This document shows, piece after piece, positions 20,311 through 31,654 of a DNA stretch of 64,000 nt (positions are counted from its first letter, which is position 1; every line of letters starts with the position of its first letter). The notes beneath the pieces are model-generated. The model did not search any database, was not told where the DNA came from, and worked only from the letters and a program-made list of their open reading frames with translations. The stretch comes from Dryocosmus kuriphilus (Eukaryota > Arthropoda > Insecta > Hymenoptera > Cynipidae), in assembly GCA_038277395.1 (NCBI GenBank), contig CM076193.1:93883583-93947582 (forward strand). Reading direction: 5' to 3'. Position numbers and translations under genes: made by a program.

Positions 20311-22317
20311 CTGGTAGTTTCCCTGGTTATATAAATAATAGGGACATTCCCGTTTAAAATGACCTGGCATTTTACAATAATAACAAGTCGAATCGCTGTT
20401 ATTATTATCCCTTTTTGTTTTTTCTGGATTTGTATTTTTCCCTGCGCTTTGATTTTTATCGCCATTGCCTGGCTTTTGGGGATTCTTGTTTTTATTTTCC
20501 CCTGATGCGCTTTCTGTTTTTTCATCCGGAAATTCTATCATAGGGTTATTTTGCTTTTGATTCCCTCCTAATGACGTTTGGTTAAACATTGGGAACATCT
20601 GATTGTAATTTGGGAATCTTGGTTTAAAATTTGGCCTCTGGTTTTGTTGGAATTGAGGTTGGAAAGGCAAAAATGGAAATCCGAAGGGTGGAAATGGATA
20701 TCGATTTTTAAAATGTTTTTTGCCCTGATTATAGTTTTTCCCGTTATTATTTTCCCTTTTATCATCCTTATTGGGTTGCGAATTATTCTTGTCGTTGTTT
20801 CCCCTTTGTTCCCTTTTTTCCTCTATTTTAGGTTCTGTTATTTGTAAAACCTGACCTCTAATTTTTGATTTAACCAACTCTGTTTCCCATTCTTTTCCTA
20901 ACTCCTCTAATTCTTCAAATGTCTGAAAATCGTTTCTCTTTATATACATTTTATATTCTATCCGGAGGTTCTCGTATGTTCGGCGCAATTCCCATTCTAA
21001 ACTTTTTCTGGGGTATAGCTTGGTAAATAACTTTCTGATTTCCGTTAAGTACGAGTGAATATCCTGAGTTCTTTTTTGGTTACAAAACTTTATTTTTTGC
21101 CTAATTTCCTCGGAAAATTTCTCGTCAATGTATGCGCTTTTAAAATCATCAAAAAAGTCGGATAAGTCTCTCCACGAATTTTTATTAATTGAGAACCAGT
21201 CCCGTGCATCCTCAATTAATACCGCGTCTAAATTTTCTAGTATGTCGCGGTCATCTATTTTGTACCCCCTTTTAAATCGTCTTAAGTCTTCCAGGAAACT
21301 GGCTGGGCTATCCTCTTTATTATTTCTAAATTTGACCGGCCAATTTGTCATTATTTGGAATGGTGTTTGTACCATTCCAAATGGGAAATATGTCGCTTGA
21401 ACTGTTTCGTTGTTTCTATATCCTTGTTCGTATTCACTTTCTGAATTATATTGGGTGTGTGACCGTCTTCCAGATCTTTCTCTAGCTACTGATGACCCAC
21501 GGTATCTGTTTCGGTTAGAATTTAAATTATCCCACTCGTCGTCGCTGGAGTCAAATTCGCAAATCTTAGGGTCAGTTTCTTTTTCCCTTCTTTTCATTGA
21601 CGTTTTGCTTATTACACTCTTAGTGGTTTCCCTAGGTCTTTCTTCAAGGTCAAACTGAACTGAGTACCTACTGCGTGGTTCGTTTCGTTTATCTATAGGT
21701 GTTTTTCCTGGTTTTGTTCTGTCTAACGTTTCTTTTGTAAATGAACTATGGGCCTGTGGGTTTAAATTATGTTTACGAATTTTTAACTGTTCCATTTTTT
21801 CTTTTAAAAATCTTTCTTTTTGTTTATTCATAAACTCGTTATATTCCGCGCTGTTTAGGAGTTCGTCTGTCTCTAATAAAAATTGAGTGTTGTTTTCTAA
21901 GAATGAGTCAATTTCAAATGTTTTATCGTTAATCGGCCCTACGATTTCTCGATCCTCTGTCCAGTTTTTCTGTTGCCTGGGTAAATTTAGTGTTGGTAAA
22001 TCTGTAGGGTCCCAAGCTAATGATTTATAAGGGTTAATTATTTTACTTGGTTCTTTGTTTGTAATTTCCAAGTCCCTATCTGATTTCCCCATTCTTTTTG
22101 TCTCGTTATTATTCTTACGGAAACTCCTACCTCTTCCTATGGATCGGTTTATTATTTTGGGACTTGTACCCGTATTTGCTGTTTTGTTTATTCCCGAGTC
22201 CGGAGTTGGAAGTGCTATAGCCCCTTCCAAGTCCAGGCTCTCTTGATCGGTTTGGATTTCTGTTTGTTTATTCATTTTGGTTTTATTTATTTTTAAATTT
22301 CCTGATCTGAGTTTCAT
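20299..22317 (-). CDS. gag: Gag polyprotein of Gypsy element 1, intact
   Basis: A 672-residue open frame. The first ~300 residues are polar and charged (start MKLRSGNLKINKTKMNKQ). A capsid-like region follows, with FPFGMVQTPFQIM, a PASFLEDLRRF helix, DARDWFSINKNSWRDLSDF (the gypsy retrotransposon gag fold) and TQDIHSYLTEIRKLF. Then comes a Lys/Asn/Gln-rich stretch and, near the C terminus, one CCHC zinc knuckle, CYYCKMPGHFKRECPYY, which binds the element RNA. The gag stop TAG is at 20299-20301, just past a -1 slippery heptamer, so the downstream pol is probably made as a Gag-Pol fusion. No break was seen. Confidence 0.92.
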   Translation of the reverse strand: MKLRSGNLKINKTKMNKQTEIQTDQESLDLEGAIALPTPDSGINKTANTGTSPKIINRSIGRGRSFRKNNNETKRMGKSDRDLEITNKEPSKIINPYKSLAWDPTDLPTLNLPRQQKNWTEDREIVGPINDKTFEIDSFLENNTQFLLETDELLNSAEYNEFMNKQKERFLKEKMEQLKIRKHNLNPQAHSSFTKETLDRTKPGKTPIDKRNEPRSRYSVQFDLEERPRETTKSVISKTSMKRREKETDPKICEFDSSDDEWDNLNSNRNRYRGSSVARERSGRRSHTQYNSESEYEQGYRNNETVQATYFPFGMVQTPFQIMTNWPVKFRNNKEDSPASFLEDLRRFKRGYKIDDRDILENLDAVLIEDARDWFSINKNSWRDLSDFFDDFKSAYIDEKFSEEIRQKIKFCNQKRTQDIHSYLTEIRKLFTKLYPRKSLEWELRRTYENLRIEYKMYIKRNDFQTFEELEELGKEWETELVKSKIRGQVLQITEPKIEEKREQRGNNDKNNSQPNKDDKRENNNGKNYNQGKKHFKNRYPFPPFGFPFLPFQPQFQQNQRPNFKPRFPNYNQMFPMFNQTSLGGNQKQNNPMIEFPDEKTESASGENKNKNPQKPGNGDKNQSAGKNTNPEKTKRDNNNSDSTCYYCKMPGHFKRECPYYLYNQGNYQGGY
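20317..20323 (-). promoter_or_regulatory. -1 ribosomal frameshift site between gag and pol
   Basis: The minus strand reads GGGAAAC in the phase CA-G GGA AAC of the gag frame, the canonical X XXY YYZ heptamer. A -1 slip here enters the pol frame, which is open from this point through the gag stop at 20299 to the protease. Gag and pol overlap only in this short interval. A downstream stem or pseudoknot was not worked out. Confidence 0.7.
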
Positions 22318-23582
22318 TAATACAGATTGGACAATCGTTAAAAATCTTACTTTTCCTCCCTTTGTAGTATTTACGGTTGTTTGGGCTGTACAGCCGTCGA
22401 CTACATTAACCTGTACCTTAAATGTTTCGGGGACACCCTATATATATATGTGCGGTTCCCTATTGCTATAGTATATATATTATTTCTATAATACGATGTC
22501 CGTTTATTATTTGGACATCCTATATAATTTTCCTTTAAACCTGTTGGCTTCGTGATTGCCAATTCTCACTTTGCGTTTCTTAATTTACTACATTTTATTT
22601 CTGATACTTTCGATAATCATATTAATTCCTGTGATCCGAAAATTTGTTTATTTTTGCTGTAAGTAGCCTGGTTTGTAAAGTACAGCGCGCGTGACCTTTG
22701 CGCGCTCAGTACTCGTGACCTCGCGGACAGCCCGCCGTCCGGTGAGTTACCCTCTACCGTACCGCGGTCTGTATTTCGTGCGTACACTGCACCCCCCCGT
22801 CACGTAGCTAGTCACTTTGTGACGTAGGACGGCTTATGCATGCAAAGACAGTCGAATTCCTTTTCATTACTCAACGGTTTCATATTTCCAGCTAAATTTT
22901 ATTTTTCCTTGTTCCCTTGCTAACTTCGAATATTTCAACTTTCCTTACATTTCATTATCGCTACATTCCATCTTGTTTTGACTACACGACTATTGACCTT
23001 GTACTGTCTATTCAATTGTTTGATGCGAATTTTATCTTTCTGTAGGTTTCTTAAGTTATTTCGATTTTATTTTCCAATTTAAATCTTTTCTTGAAACGAT
23101 TTTGTTTTCTTCTAGGTTTATTCTAAAATTTTACTGCTTTTAAAATTTACTAGTTTTCCAAAATTTTGTTTTTTCAAGACAATTTTTCTTTTCAATTCAA
23201 ATTTTTCTAATTTGTGAATTTTTCCCTTAATTTTATTTCCTTTGGAATTTTATTTTCAAATTAAATATATTCCTGACACTTTTATTTTCAAAAATTCTGT
23301 TACTGCTAACTTTTCACTTAAATAATTTTCCGTTTCGGTTTTCCCACACTTTTTTAACCCACCCCACTGTCACTTTTACTACAGTATGGTACGAATTCGA
23401 AACATGGTTAAATTATCACATATCACTAAAATTATTATATAATAAGCATATTAAATGGCATAGGCGGGAGACATGTGGCACGCAAAATGGAGTTGGATGT
23501 CGGGTCATGGAGTTTGAGTATTGTTGCTACCAATCTTGGCGGGATAAGGAGGAAAAAGTTTGGGATTTTTTTGGGGTTTTTT
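22318..23582 (-). other. Untranslated leader of Gypsy element 1
   Basis: This ~1.27 kb lies between the primer site and the gag start and has no sizeable frame on the coding strand. It includes a GC-rich part (22680-22820) inside AT-rich sequence, and would be expected to carry the packaging signal. No specific structure was resolved. Confidence 0.6.
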
Positions 23583-23595
23583 GGGTTGGGCGCCA
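23583..23595 (-). promoter_or_regulatory. Primer-binding site of Gypsy element 1
   Basis: The minus strand reads TGGCGCCCAACCC, two bases after the CA end of the 5' LTR. TGG-start sequences in this place pair with the CCA end of a host tRNA that primes minus-strand DNA synthesis. Which tRNA is used cannot be told by eye. Confidence 0.85.
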
Positions 23596-23597
23596 GG

Positions 23598-23996
23598 TGT
23601 AGAGCATGATGGATCTCACCGGGGAAGGGATAGGATTTGGACGCCAAGACTGGGTTAAAAACACAATGAAATACAGGGTGATGATGAAAGAAAGATATAT
23701 ATGTATTTGAGACTTACGACGTTCGAGTGATATTTTCACAACAAAGTGAACGGAGATTCGATAATAGTACATCAAAAGACCATGTGACAGATTAAAGCAA
23801 CTCCTCCGTGAATACGGCTAGAAAGAGAGTCCACCAGCGACTCGACCAGACCGAAACCGAGACTGACTGAGACTCGACTGACTACCCGAGCAACGAAAGC
23901 CGCCGTCAGCCGCACGCACGGGATCCTTCGTGGATTCCCGGGCGGGCTCGGCAAAAGGTCCCGTCGCTCGGGCAGCCGTGCAACATTTATGTTACA
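23598..23996 (-). repeat. 5' LTR of Gypsy element 1
   Basis: The minus strand begins TGTAACATAAATG and ends CTCTACA. It differs from the 3' LTR at three positions that I could see (GACGTTCG/GACGGTCG, GATAATAG/GATAGTAG, GCCGTGC/GCCATGC on the plus strand). A CATATATATC in the minus strand could be the TATA box. The AGGT duplication follows directly at 23997. Confidence 0.95.
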
Positions 23997-24000
23997 AGGT

Positions 24001-24164
24001 ACATTTTTAAGATATTCTAACCGTTGTCGAGAGGGTAAATTTATTGCTTTTTCCGAGGAGAGCATTTAAAAAAGAAGCAATAAATAGCCAAGAAGAAATG
24101 TTGGAAAATGCTTTATCTAAAAGTGTAATCGATAGACGTAAAATAGAAAAACTGATAAAAATGA
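24001..24164 (+). other. Relic reading frame interrupted by Gypsy element 1
   Basis: When the Gypsy element is removed, 14650-14714 joins 24001. A short frame then reads FKKEAINSQEEMLENALSKS and IDRRKIEKLI up to TAA near 24167. It may be a piece of an older element or gene. The A-rich tract follows immediately. Confidence 0.25.
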
Positions 24165-24893
24165 TATAAAGCAAAATAAAATAAAATGTAAGGAAAATAA
24201 AATAATACAATATAAAATGAAATAAAATATAATAAGATAAAATAAATAAAATAAAACAAAATGAAATAAAATAAAAAGAATAAATAAAATAAATAAACAA
24301 ATAAAATAAAAGGAAAGTAAAATTAAAAAAGGAGGAAAATGGCATGAAATAAAACGAAAACGAAATAAAATAAAAGGAAGACAAAATAAAACAGAAAAAA
24401 AACAAAATAAAAATAAAAAAATAAAAAAATAAACAAAATAAAGTAAAACAAAATGAAATACAATAAATTAAATAAAATAAATATAATAAAATAAAATCGA
24501 ACGAAAAGAAATCAAATAAAATAAAAGGAAAATAAAATAAAACAAAAATAAAAGGAAAAAGGAAAATAAAATAAAACAAAGGGAAATAAAATTAAAAATG
24601 GAGGAAGGTAAAATAAATAAGATAAATGAACTAAGTAAAATAAACAAAATAAAAGGAAAATAACATAAAATAAAGTAAAATAAATAAAATAAAACAAAAA
24701 TGAAATAAAATAAAGCAAAACAAAGTGAAATAAAATAAATAAAATAAAAGGAAAATAAAAAAATTAAATTAAATAAACAAAACGAAATAAAATAAAAGGA
24801 AAACAAAATAAAATAAGACAAAACGAAATAAAATGAGATAAGAGTAAAATAAAATAAAACAGAAAGACATAAAATAAAATAAAGGATATAAAA
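24165..24893. repeat. A-rich low-complexity tract, degenerate (AAATA)n/(AAAATA)n
   Basis: About 730 bases consist almost only of AAATA, AAAATA, GGAAAATA and AACAAAATG words. Long Phe/Leu-rich frames on the minus strand are artefacts of the repeat. Confidence 0.92.
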
Positions 24894-25620
24894 TTGTAAC
24901 GCTGCTATTTCGCCCTCCCTAGAGTTCACTAAGTTCCCCTACCGGATGTCTCAGCCTAGCCAGGGTAGGATGCGGGGACAAGGGTGAAAGCAGTGATAAC
25001 AAACGGTAACTTACAAATTAAATGAAGATGTATTCTCCCTACAACCTTTACATGTCTAATTACGTACAAATGTGCGGGCGTGGGTGTGTGCGTGTGCGGT
25101 GTACGCAAGGTGTGTGTGAATGACGAGCGATGATCACAATTCTATTACGTGTGCGTGTGGGTGTGTGTGAGTGGATATAATAATACTTAGTGCGTGGCGT
25201 GTATCGGTTGCGTTTAACGAGCTGGACGGGGTTCTCTCGTCGGGGAGGCGGCGTCGCGGATCTCGTTGGCGGCGATGCGCGTCGGGGCCATCGCCCGGGT
25301 GTTCGGTTAACTGGTTAACTCTGAAACAAGTTAATTACGGTGTCGTGAAAGCGGTGTCTCTCACGATAGAGGGGGGGGGGGGGGGGGGGGGATCGAATCG
25401 CCGGTGGTTGGGACGACTCCTTCTTGCGGTACAGTTCGGGTGATCGAAGGAGGCGTCCCCAGGTTACAGTGTGCGTTCGGTCCACGGTCGGTGGGTTACG
25501 GTGGGTAGTCATAGTCGAGAGTTGCCGGACAGGAGGGTGGCCAGGTGATACCTGGTTCACGGCTTCCGTGTCGCATGGGCCGACCATGGTGGAGACCCAT
25601 CCATCGGCGCATAATATTTT
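24894..25620. other. GC/GT-rich segment, possible solo LTR fragment, with a 21-base G run
   Basis: It begins TGTAACGCTGC directly after the A-rich tract and contains GT-rich microsatellite-like runs (25076-25175) and a run of 21 G at 25371-25391. Composition differs strongly from both flanks. A TG start is visible, but I found no duplicate LTR or target duplication. Frames crossing it have no recognisable motif. Confidence 0.4.
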
Positions 25621-28600
25621 TTAAGTATTTAAAAATATTTTTTTTCACCATTTTTATTTTTAAATAATATTAAGCATTGATGAGGTGTTACCTTTAAAAT
25701 AATGTTTGAATAATTCTCAGTTTCTGAACACTATGTTTTGGAAGAAATTCTTTGCGTTATTTTTCTGTTGAAAAAAGGTTTGAGAATAATCTGTTAGGAA
25801 GCAAATAAAATTTGATTATTGAAAGAAAAAATAAATTTGAACAGTAGAACATTCTTTCATGTAGAAAATAATATTAGCAGAACTTCCCACTAATTTATGA
25901 AAGCAGGGACAAATTTTATTTTATGCTTTTTATTAATGTTCTTCCTTAAAAATATTATGACTTGATGTAAATCTTAAAAAAAATTTTTTGTATACAGTTT
26001 TAACGCTTTTATATAAAAAAGTACATCTTTCAGTCATTTGAATAATATCTGATATTAGTTACTGTTGTACTATTTACAAGATCTAGTTAAAGAACAATCA
26101 CCGAAACCTTTTGTTGATTTATACTTTGATTTAGTGATTTTCAAAGTGATAAGTACGATTATCGCCTATGTTTCAAAAGATAGTATTAGTGAAACTCAGT
26201 AATGTTTTATTTGAAATGTAGCAAAATTTTGGTTTTGCGATAGTGTTAACGTAAAAACATCTTTCAGTTTAGTGTATTTGTGGAAGGTTTTAAAATATGA
26301 TTTTGAATGCTTTTCATTGACATCGTCTCGACTGATTTAGGTAGACACGCTTTTATAAAATGTAAAATTTATTAAATCATTTCTTAGTCATATAAAAAAA
26401 ATGATAAGCTAGTTTTCAAAAGTGTTTGTAAAATATTAGAAAATTTCAATGAATTTCAAAGATTTTAGGAGAATTTTTAGAAGACATTTCAATGTATTTC
26501 AAAAGATCAAGGAATTTTATATAATCTCCAGAGAACTGAAACTTTTTAAGAAACTAAAACAATTTAAAGGAAATTTGAATGTTTTCAAAGCCTTAAAAGC
26601 CTCAGAAATGAGTGTTTAGATTTAAGTGCATTTAGATTTTCGTAAATGGAAAACGCTTTTCTACTAAGAACTTAAAAAACTTTGATAAAATAAAACATTC
26701 AAAACTGCACAAATTCTAAGTATTAGCCTAAAAAATTGAGCAATTTAAAATTATGGGAACCTGTAAAACTGAACAGGCTCAAATTTAATGACCGTAAAAA
26801 TGGAAATTTATTTTAACAAAGCATTAAAACCTGTATATTTTTTATTCTAGTTAATTACAATAAGAGTAAAATTATACATTTAAAAATAGTTAACGCCCCT
26901 AATTAAGCATTTAAAAATGATGATACTTAAAAATAAATATTTTCAAATTTAATAAGCATCAGAACAATTTTAGTGTTATAGGGCCTTAACAATGAAGATA
27001 TTTATTTAGAATAAAAGATTTAAAGCGATAATTTTAAATTTGATTATTAGAAAATTGAAATATGATAAAAAATTTAAACCAAAATATGAAACTTCAATGT
27101 TTAATTAAGTAAGATGGTTCACTATATTGAATTTTGCTTCTAAAGTTCTGATAGTAATATTAATCATATTTAATTTCATTCATATATGTTCTTAATATAT
27201 TATTTATTATAAACGCCAAATAATAATTTAAATTGTAATGATTGTTCTTTATTAAAGGTCTCGATACCCTCCCTACGATGTTTGCAATAATTTGCCTATA
27301 ACGTGATGCTGACTTTAAAGAGGTGTGAATTGGAGGATCAGTCTTTTGAAAAGAAATTTCCCTTAATCACAAATCCAAGAATATTGTTAGTGTCCTATGG
27401 TATCTACTCACAAAGAAAAATTTCATAAATTAAAAACTGATTTCTAGACTAAGGCAGCTCATATATCGATTAAATTTAAAACCTGAAATGTTTACGATAC
27501 CCTGTAAGTTTATTTTTTACGCCAAATTCTTTTTCGATTTTTTATTTATTTAATTTTGATGCATCAAATTTTAATTATTTTAAATTTGGAAGGTTTGAAT
27601 TTTAATTTCAAATGTTTGTAAGTGTACAATATTTATAAAACCTTAATTAGCTTAAAACTGTAAAAAAATTTTTTTCTTAAATTTAAAGTTAAATTTTGAA
27701 AACACACATTTATTATTTGGCCGTTTTGAACAGTTTGAGTTTTTAAACTATTTTTTTTTTTTTTTTTTTAAATGCAAAATTAATTAATTTTCAGCCATGC
27801 GTTCCGTTTCACCCACTGAGTGATACATATGTAGCGTACCACCTGACACAGTACTTTATTTTTAATTTCTGGAAAAACTGCTTTACTTTACATATTTCCA
27901 AATCTATATGTGGGTTTTGTCAATGAATAATTTTAGACTATATGTCTATATCTACGTAATTTTTTCTTTGGCAATTCTTATAAGCTTATAAAATTTAATT
28001 AGTGTCAGACATTTTGTGTACCGTCTCGTCTCACCTCTCCTTCTCACTAATCAAAAGAGACTAGCAATCAACACTACTTACTATGTACCTTGCATTTATC
28101 CATAAAATATTATTCAAATTTGTTTGCAAATAAAAATGGTCAATTTGGAAGACTTCCTAGTTAAATGCGTAGGTACAGTTTTTAATGTTTCTCGTTTGCA
28201 GAATGCCTATATAGTTTCTATAGGCTTAAACGAATTCAAATTTATATACAATACTGTTCAGTGTTAGGTGCGGTAACTTATGTAGCTAGGTATAACTGAA
28301 AAATTGAGGTTCTTTGTACTTTTTTAGGAACGTAGTTAATTTTTCCTAGGCATAAATATTATTATTATTATTAATATATCAGATTTTTAAATCTTGAAAA
28401 CAAATATATTATATAGCTAAAATAAAAACGTTGAAAGTCTGAATATAGCACTCATTAAATAAGAACAATTTCAACAGGGGTTTAAACTTAATGATTGATT
28501 TCCTAGTTTACTTTAAAATTATGAAGATTAAAAAAAGTCTAATCGAAATAAAAAAGTGGAATTAATAGCAGAACTTGTTTTTTAAATTCTTATACTCCCA

Positions 28601-29620
28601 TACAACTTGGACTCGAATTTATATAATTATTAGATTTATTCGTATTTCTTGCTATAAACAAAAAATTCCAAGTGATGTTTTAATTTTATAAGACATTTAA
28701 AACTCACAAAGATATGACCATCCATAAGTCGGGGATATAGTTGGCTATTTCAAAAACAAAAATTACTTTTTTGTAATATATATTTTATTTTGGTTGAATA
28801 GATTTTTCAGTATTTCTTTCTTTAAACTATTAAGATTAATAAAAAATATTCTTAACACTAAAACGTTAACAGTATTCATTCATATTAACATTTATTTATA
28901 TATTCATAAATATATTGCTGTTTACATGTCAAAACATTGCGCTTACATAAGTTTTATTTTAGCTATGCCTATTTATTAAAAACTTTAATCAAAAATCAGG
29001 AGGGTGGTTGTTTATAAAATAACTTTTAGGGGAAATTGAAGTTACTAATATTTTTAGGTACGTGCTAATGCAATGATAATAAAGAGAATTTAATGTTTTA
29101 AAACATCTAATTACCTATTAATTAAGTGGAAAGAAGAGTTTTCTAAAGGATTTTACATATTTTGTTATACAAAATCGTATTCTGAGTAGGCGAATATACA
29201 GGCAAAGGTCGCGTGCTTTCTTATAGAATCGAATATAAAATGGATATTTCAGCAAATTTTTAATGAATCGACCTAAAAATTTCTATACGTCTTCCCTCAA
29301 TAGTAAGAAACAAATGTCTCACTAGATTCTTGTGCTAGTTTATCGGCTAATAAGACAAGGAAATTAATCAATTACCATATACTAATCGGTAATCCACACA
29401 AAACATTCATTACCGACCATTTTAGTTTGTTTGATGAATGAGAGAAAAAAGCGGGGAAAAAAACAAGCCGAGGAAAAAAGGAGAAATAGTCCACTCTCTT
29501 CCAGCGCTATCGTGCTTCCTCCGCTCCCCTCTCTTCAAGCCGTCAACGTTGTATGCATTGTACATACGTGCGTGCGTTGGTTCTACTTGTGTGCGAGTCT
29601 TTTCTTTTCTTTAAGATTTG
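25621..29620. other. 4 kb AT-rich stretch without a recognisable gene
   Basis: Only short frames are present and none shows a motif. Short runs of T (27748-27768) and scattered TTTCAATG words occur. A purine-rich, more GC patch at 29425-29600 has no identifiable product. Confidence 0.6.
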
Positions 29621-30322
29621 AAAATGAGTCGCCTGAGATATATGGGACAAAACGTATAATAAATTGGAAGCATAATGTACATACATTATAATAACATTAC
29701 TTAATTGTATATTTCGGATTTTGTTCAAGTTCTGATAAAGTAGATTTCTGCTTTTTAACTCCTCTGAATAACTCTAAATGTTTTGTCTGATGTATGTCGG
29801 TTTCCATATTATAAGACTTCTAATATTAATTCTACTCAGATACTTACCATATCAAAATAAAAATAATGATTCCTCCATGATTTATTCACACAAGTATATT
29901 ACAGTAAAATGACAATGTATTCATAGCATTAACATAATAACTTATTTAATTCTTTGGCATCTCACTTACAACTAGAAAATCAATTTTCTGTTATATCATT
30001 ATCTGTTATAGCAGCTATATTATTTTCAGTTACACTGTTATTTATTGTCACATCAGTTAAGGTAGAAGGTTCATTAATAGATTCAACAAAAGTCACAATC
30101 GGCCTGTGGTAGGTAAAGAACGAAACAAAAGTTTTAGAGTCAATTTTATCTATGTATCTGGAAAATACTGCATCGATGGTAGTTCCATATCTTGTCGTAG
30201 GCTGAGTTTTACAATTGTGAGATGTCAAACAATTAAATAAGTTATCATGTTAATGTTGTGAATGCATTGTCATTTTACTGTAATATACTTGTGGGAATAA
30301 ATCATCGAGTAATGTTATTATA

Positions 30323-30349
30323 CGAGGCACGTCCAGAAAGTAAGTGTAC
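30323..30349 (+). repeat. Left terminal inverted repeat of mariner
   Basis: 27 bases, an exact inverted match to 31628-31654. They are the binding site of the transposase. Confidence 0.95.
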
Positions 30350-30490
30350 TGGTACTCTCACAGCTGTAGGGAATACTTTTTCGACATGTCGGCAACACTG
30401 CCGCGTAGCCTGACCCCTCCCCTTCAAAACGAGACCAACCCGAAGTTAGTGTGTTGAAAACTCTTGACGCAGTAGCATCTCTCGCGAAAA

Positions 30491-31555
30491 ATGTCGATCG
30501 TATCTCCCGCTAAGTGCGAAATTCGCGCCGTCATTCGCTACCCCGTTGTGAAGGGAAAAGCTCTAGTTGAGATTTATAATGAGGTGAAAACTGTTTACGG
30601 TAATGGAGCTATGAATCGTACGAGTGTGTACAAGTGGTGTCGCGAATTTAAAAATGGCCGTACTTCCGTGCATGACGATCAGAGGAGCGAAAGACCTTCA
30701 ATTGTGACTGGCGAACTTGTGGAAAAAATCGAAATTGCGGTCCGTGACGATCGCAGATTGACGTTAGATGATCTTTCTGCGATATTTCCGCAAATCTTCA
30801 GATCCCTGTTATACGAAACAATCACAGAAACTCTCGGATATCGGAAATTGTCTGCGAGGTGGGTCCCAAAACAGCTGAAAGAACAGTACAAGTTGAATCG
30901 AGTGCAGAGCTCAAAAGAGATTTTGGAGCGCTACGAACGCGAAGGCGATGATTTTTTCTACTCTATTGTTACTGGAGACGAAAATTGGGTTGCCCATTAC
31001 ACGCCTGAAACTAAGAGGCAGTCTCAACAATGGCGCCACACCTTGTCACCCTCCGCGAAGAAATTCAAAACCACAATTTCAGCCAAAAAAATCATGGCAT
31101 CCGTGTTTTGGGACCATAAAGGCATAATTTTAATTGAATATCTGCCTCACGGGGAGACCATCAACGCGGCAAGATACTGTGAGACGCTGAAAAAATTGAA
31201 AAGGGCGATTCAGAATAAAAGGAGGGGCATGCTGACGAAGGGAGTCTGCCTGCTGCATGACAATGCCAAACCTCACACGGCCAACGCCACGAAGCAACTC
31301 CTGGACTTTTTTGGATGGGACGTTTTGAACCACCCCCCGTATTCCCCTGACCTGGCCTCTTCAGATTTCCATCTCTTCACTTCCCTGAAGGTGCACATGG
31401 GTGGAAACAAGTTTTCAATGGACGAGGAGGTGAAGGGGGAGGTGGATAAATGGGTGAAAGAGCTGGCGGGAGACTTATTGAAGGCATGCATAAAAAAATT
31501 GATCCCACGGCTCACCACTTGCATCGAGAGGGATGGTGACTATGTCGAAAAATAA
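30491..31555 (+). CDS. Mariner transposase, 354 residues, apparently intact
   Basis: The N terminus has two helix-turn-helix regions; the first ends TSVYKWCREFKNGRTSVHDD and is followed by the linker RSERPS. The catalytic core shows VTGDENWVAHY (first Asp), LLHDNAKPHTA (second Asp) and PPYSPDLASSDFHLF. The third Asp is the one in SSD, 34 residues after the second, the D,D34D signature of mariner. The length matches the family (about 345-355). The ATG follows CGCGAAAA in a good context, and TAA is followed by a ~100 bp 3' region with the inverted end. No stop or shift is seen. The protein cuts the element out and inserts it at TA. Confidence 0.95.
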   Translation: MSIVSPAKCEIRAVIRYPVVKGKALVEIYNEVKTVYGNGAMNRTSVYKWCREFKNGRTSVHDDQRSERPSIVTGELVEKIEIAVRDDRRLTLDDLSAIFPQIFRSLLYETITETLGYRKLSARWVPKQLKEQYKLNRVQSSKEILERYEREGDDFFYSIVTGDENWVAHYTPETKRQSQQWRHTLSPSAKKFKTTISAKKIMASVFWDHKGIILIEYLPHGETINAARYCETLKKLKRAIQNKRRGMLTKGVCLLHDNAKPHTANATKQLLDFFGWDVLNHPPYSPDLASSDFHLFTSLKVHMGGNKFSMDEEVKGEVDKWVKELAGDLLKACIKKLIPRLTTCIERDGDYVEK

Positions 31556-31627
31556 CATACATATGTACAAGTTTAACCAACTATATTTTTGTTCTAATAC
31601 ATTTTTTTTGAAGCCTACATAAATTGA

Positions 31628-31654
31628 GTACACTTACTTTCTGGACGTGCCTCG
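31628..31654 (-). repeat. Right terminal inverted repeat of mariner
   Basis: 27 bases, perfect partner of 30323-30349. TA follows at 31655. Confidence 0.95.

Larger units (their letters stand above)
14711..24000 (-). mobile_element. Complete Ty3/Gypsy LTR retrotransposon (element 1), minus strand
   Basis: Two 399 bp LTRs (14715-15113 and 23598-23996) start TG and end CA. They are flanked by a 4 bp target duplication AGGT (14711-14714 and 23997-24000). Reading the minus strand, the order is 5' LTR, primer site TGGCGCCCAACCC, leader, gag, -1 slippery site, pol (protease, RT, RNase H, integrase), two extra ORFs, a G-run polypurine tract and the 3' LTR. I count three differences between the LTRs, so the insertion is young in evolutionary terms. 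Pol nevertheless carries three single-base frameshifts. The flanks continue into each other (CATTATAC-AGGT-ACATTT), which gives the empty-site sequence. Confidence 0.95.
30323..31654 (+). mobile_element. Mariner element, 1332 bp, with perfect 27 bp inverted ends
   Basis: The first 27 bases (30323-30349, starting CGAGGCACGTCCAG) are the exact reverse complement of 31628-31654. TA dinucleotides flank both sides (30321-30322 and 31655-31656), the mariner target duplication. One open transposase gene fills the interior. The size, ends and intact gene suggest a recent and possibly active copy. Confidence 0.95.

Noticed and set aside
24007..24929. Long Phe/Leu/Ile/Tyr-rich minus-strand frames resembling membrane proteins
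   Set aside because: They are translations of the AAATA low-complexity tract and have no other support.
24894..25605. Solo LTR starting TGTAACGCTG
   Set aside because: No convincing CA end with a target duplication and no second copy in the window.
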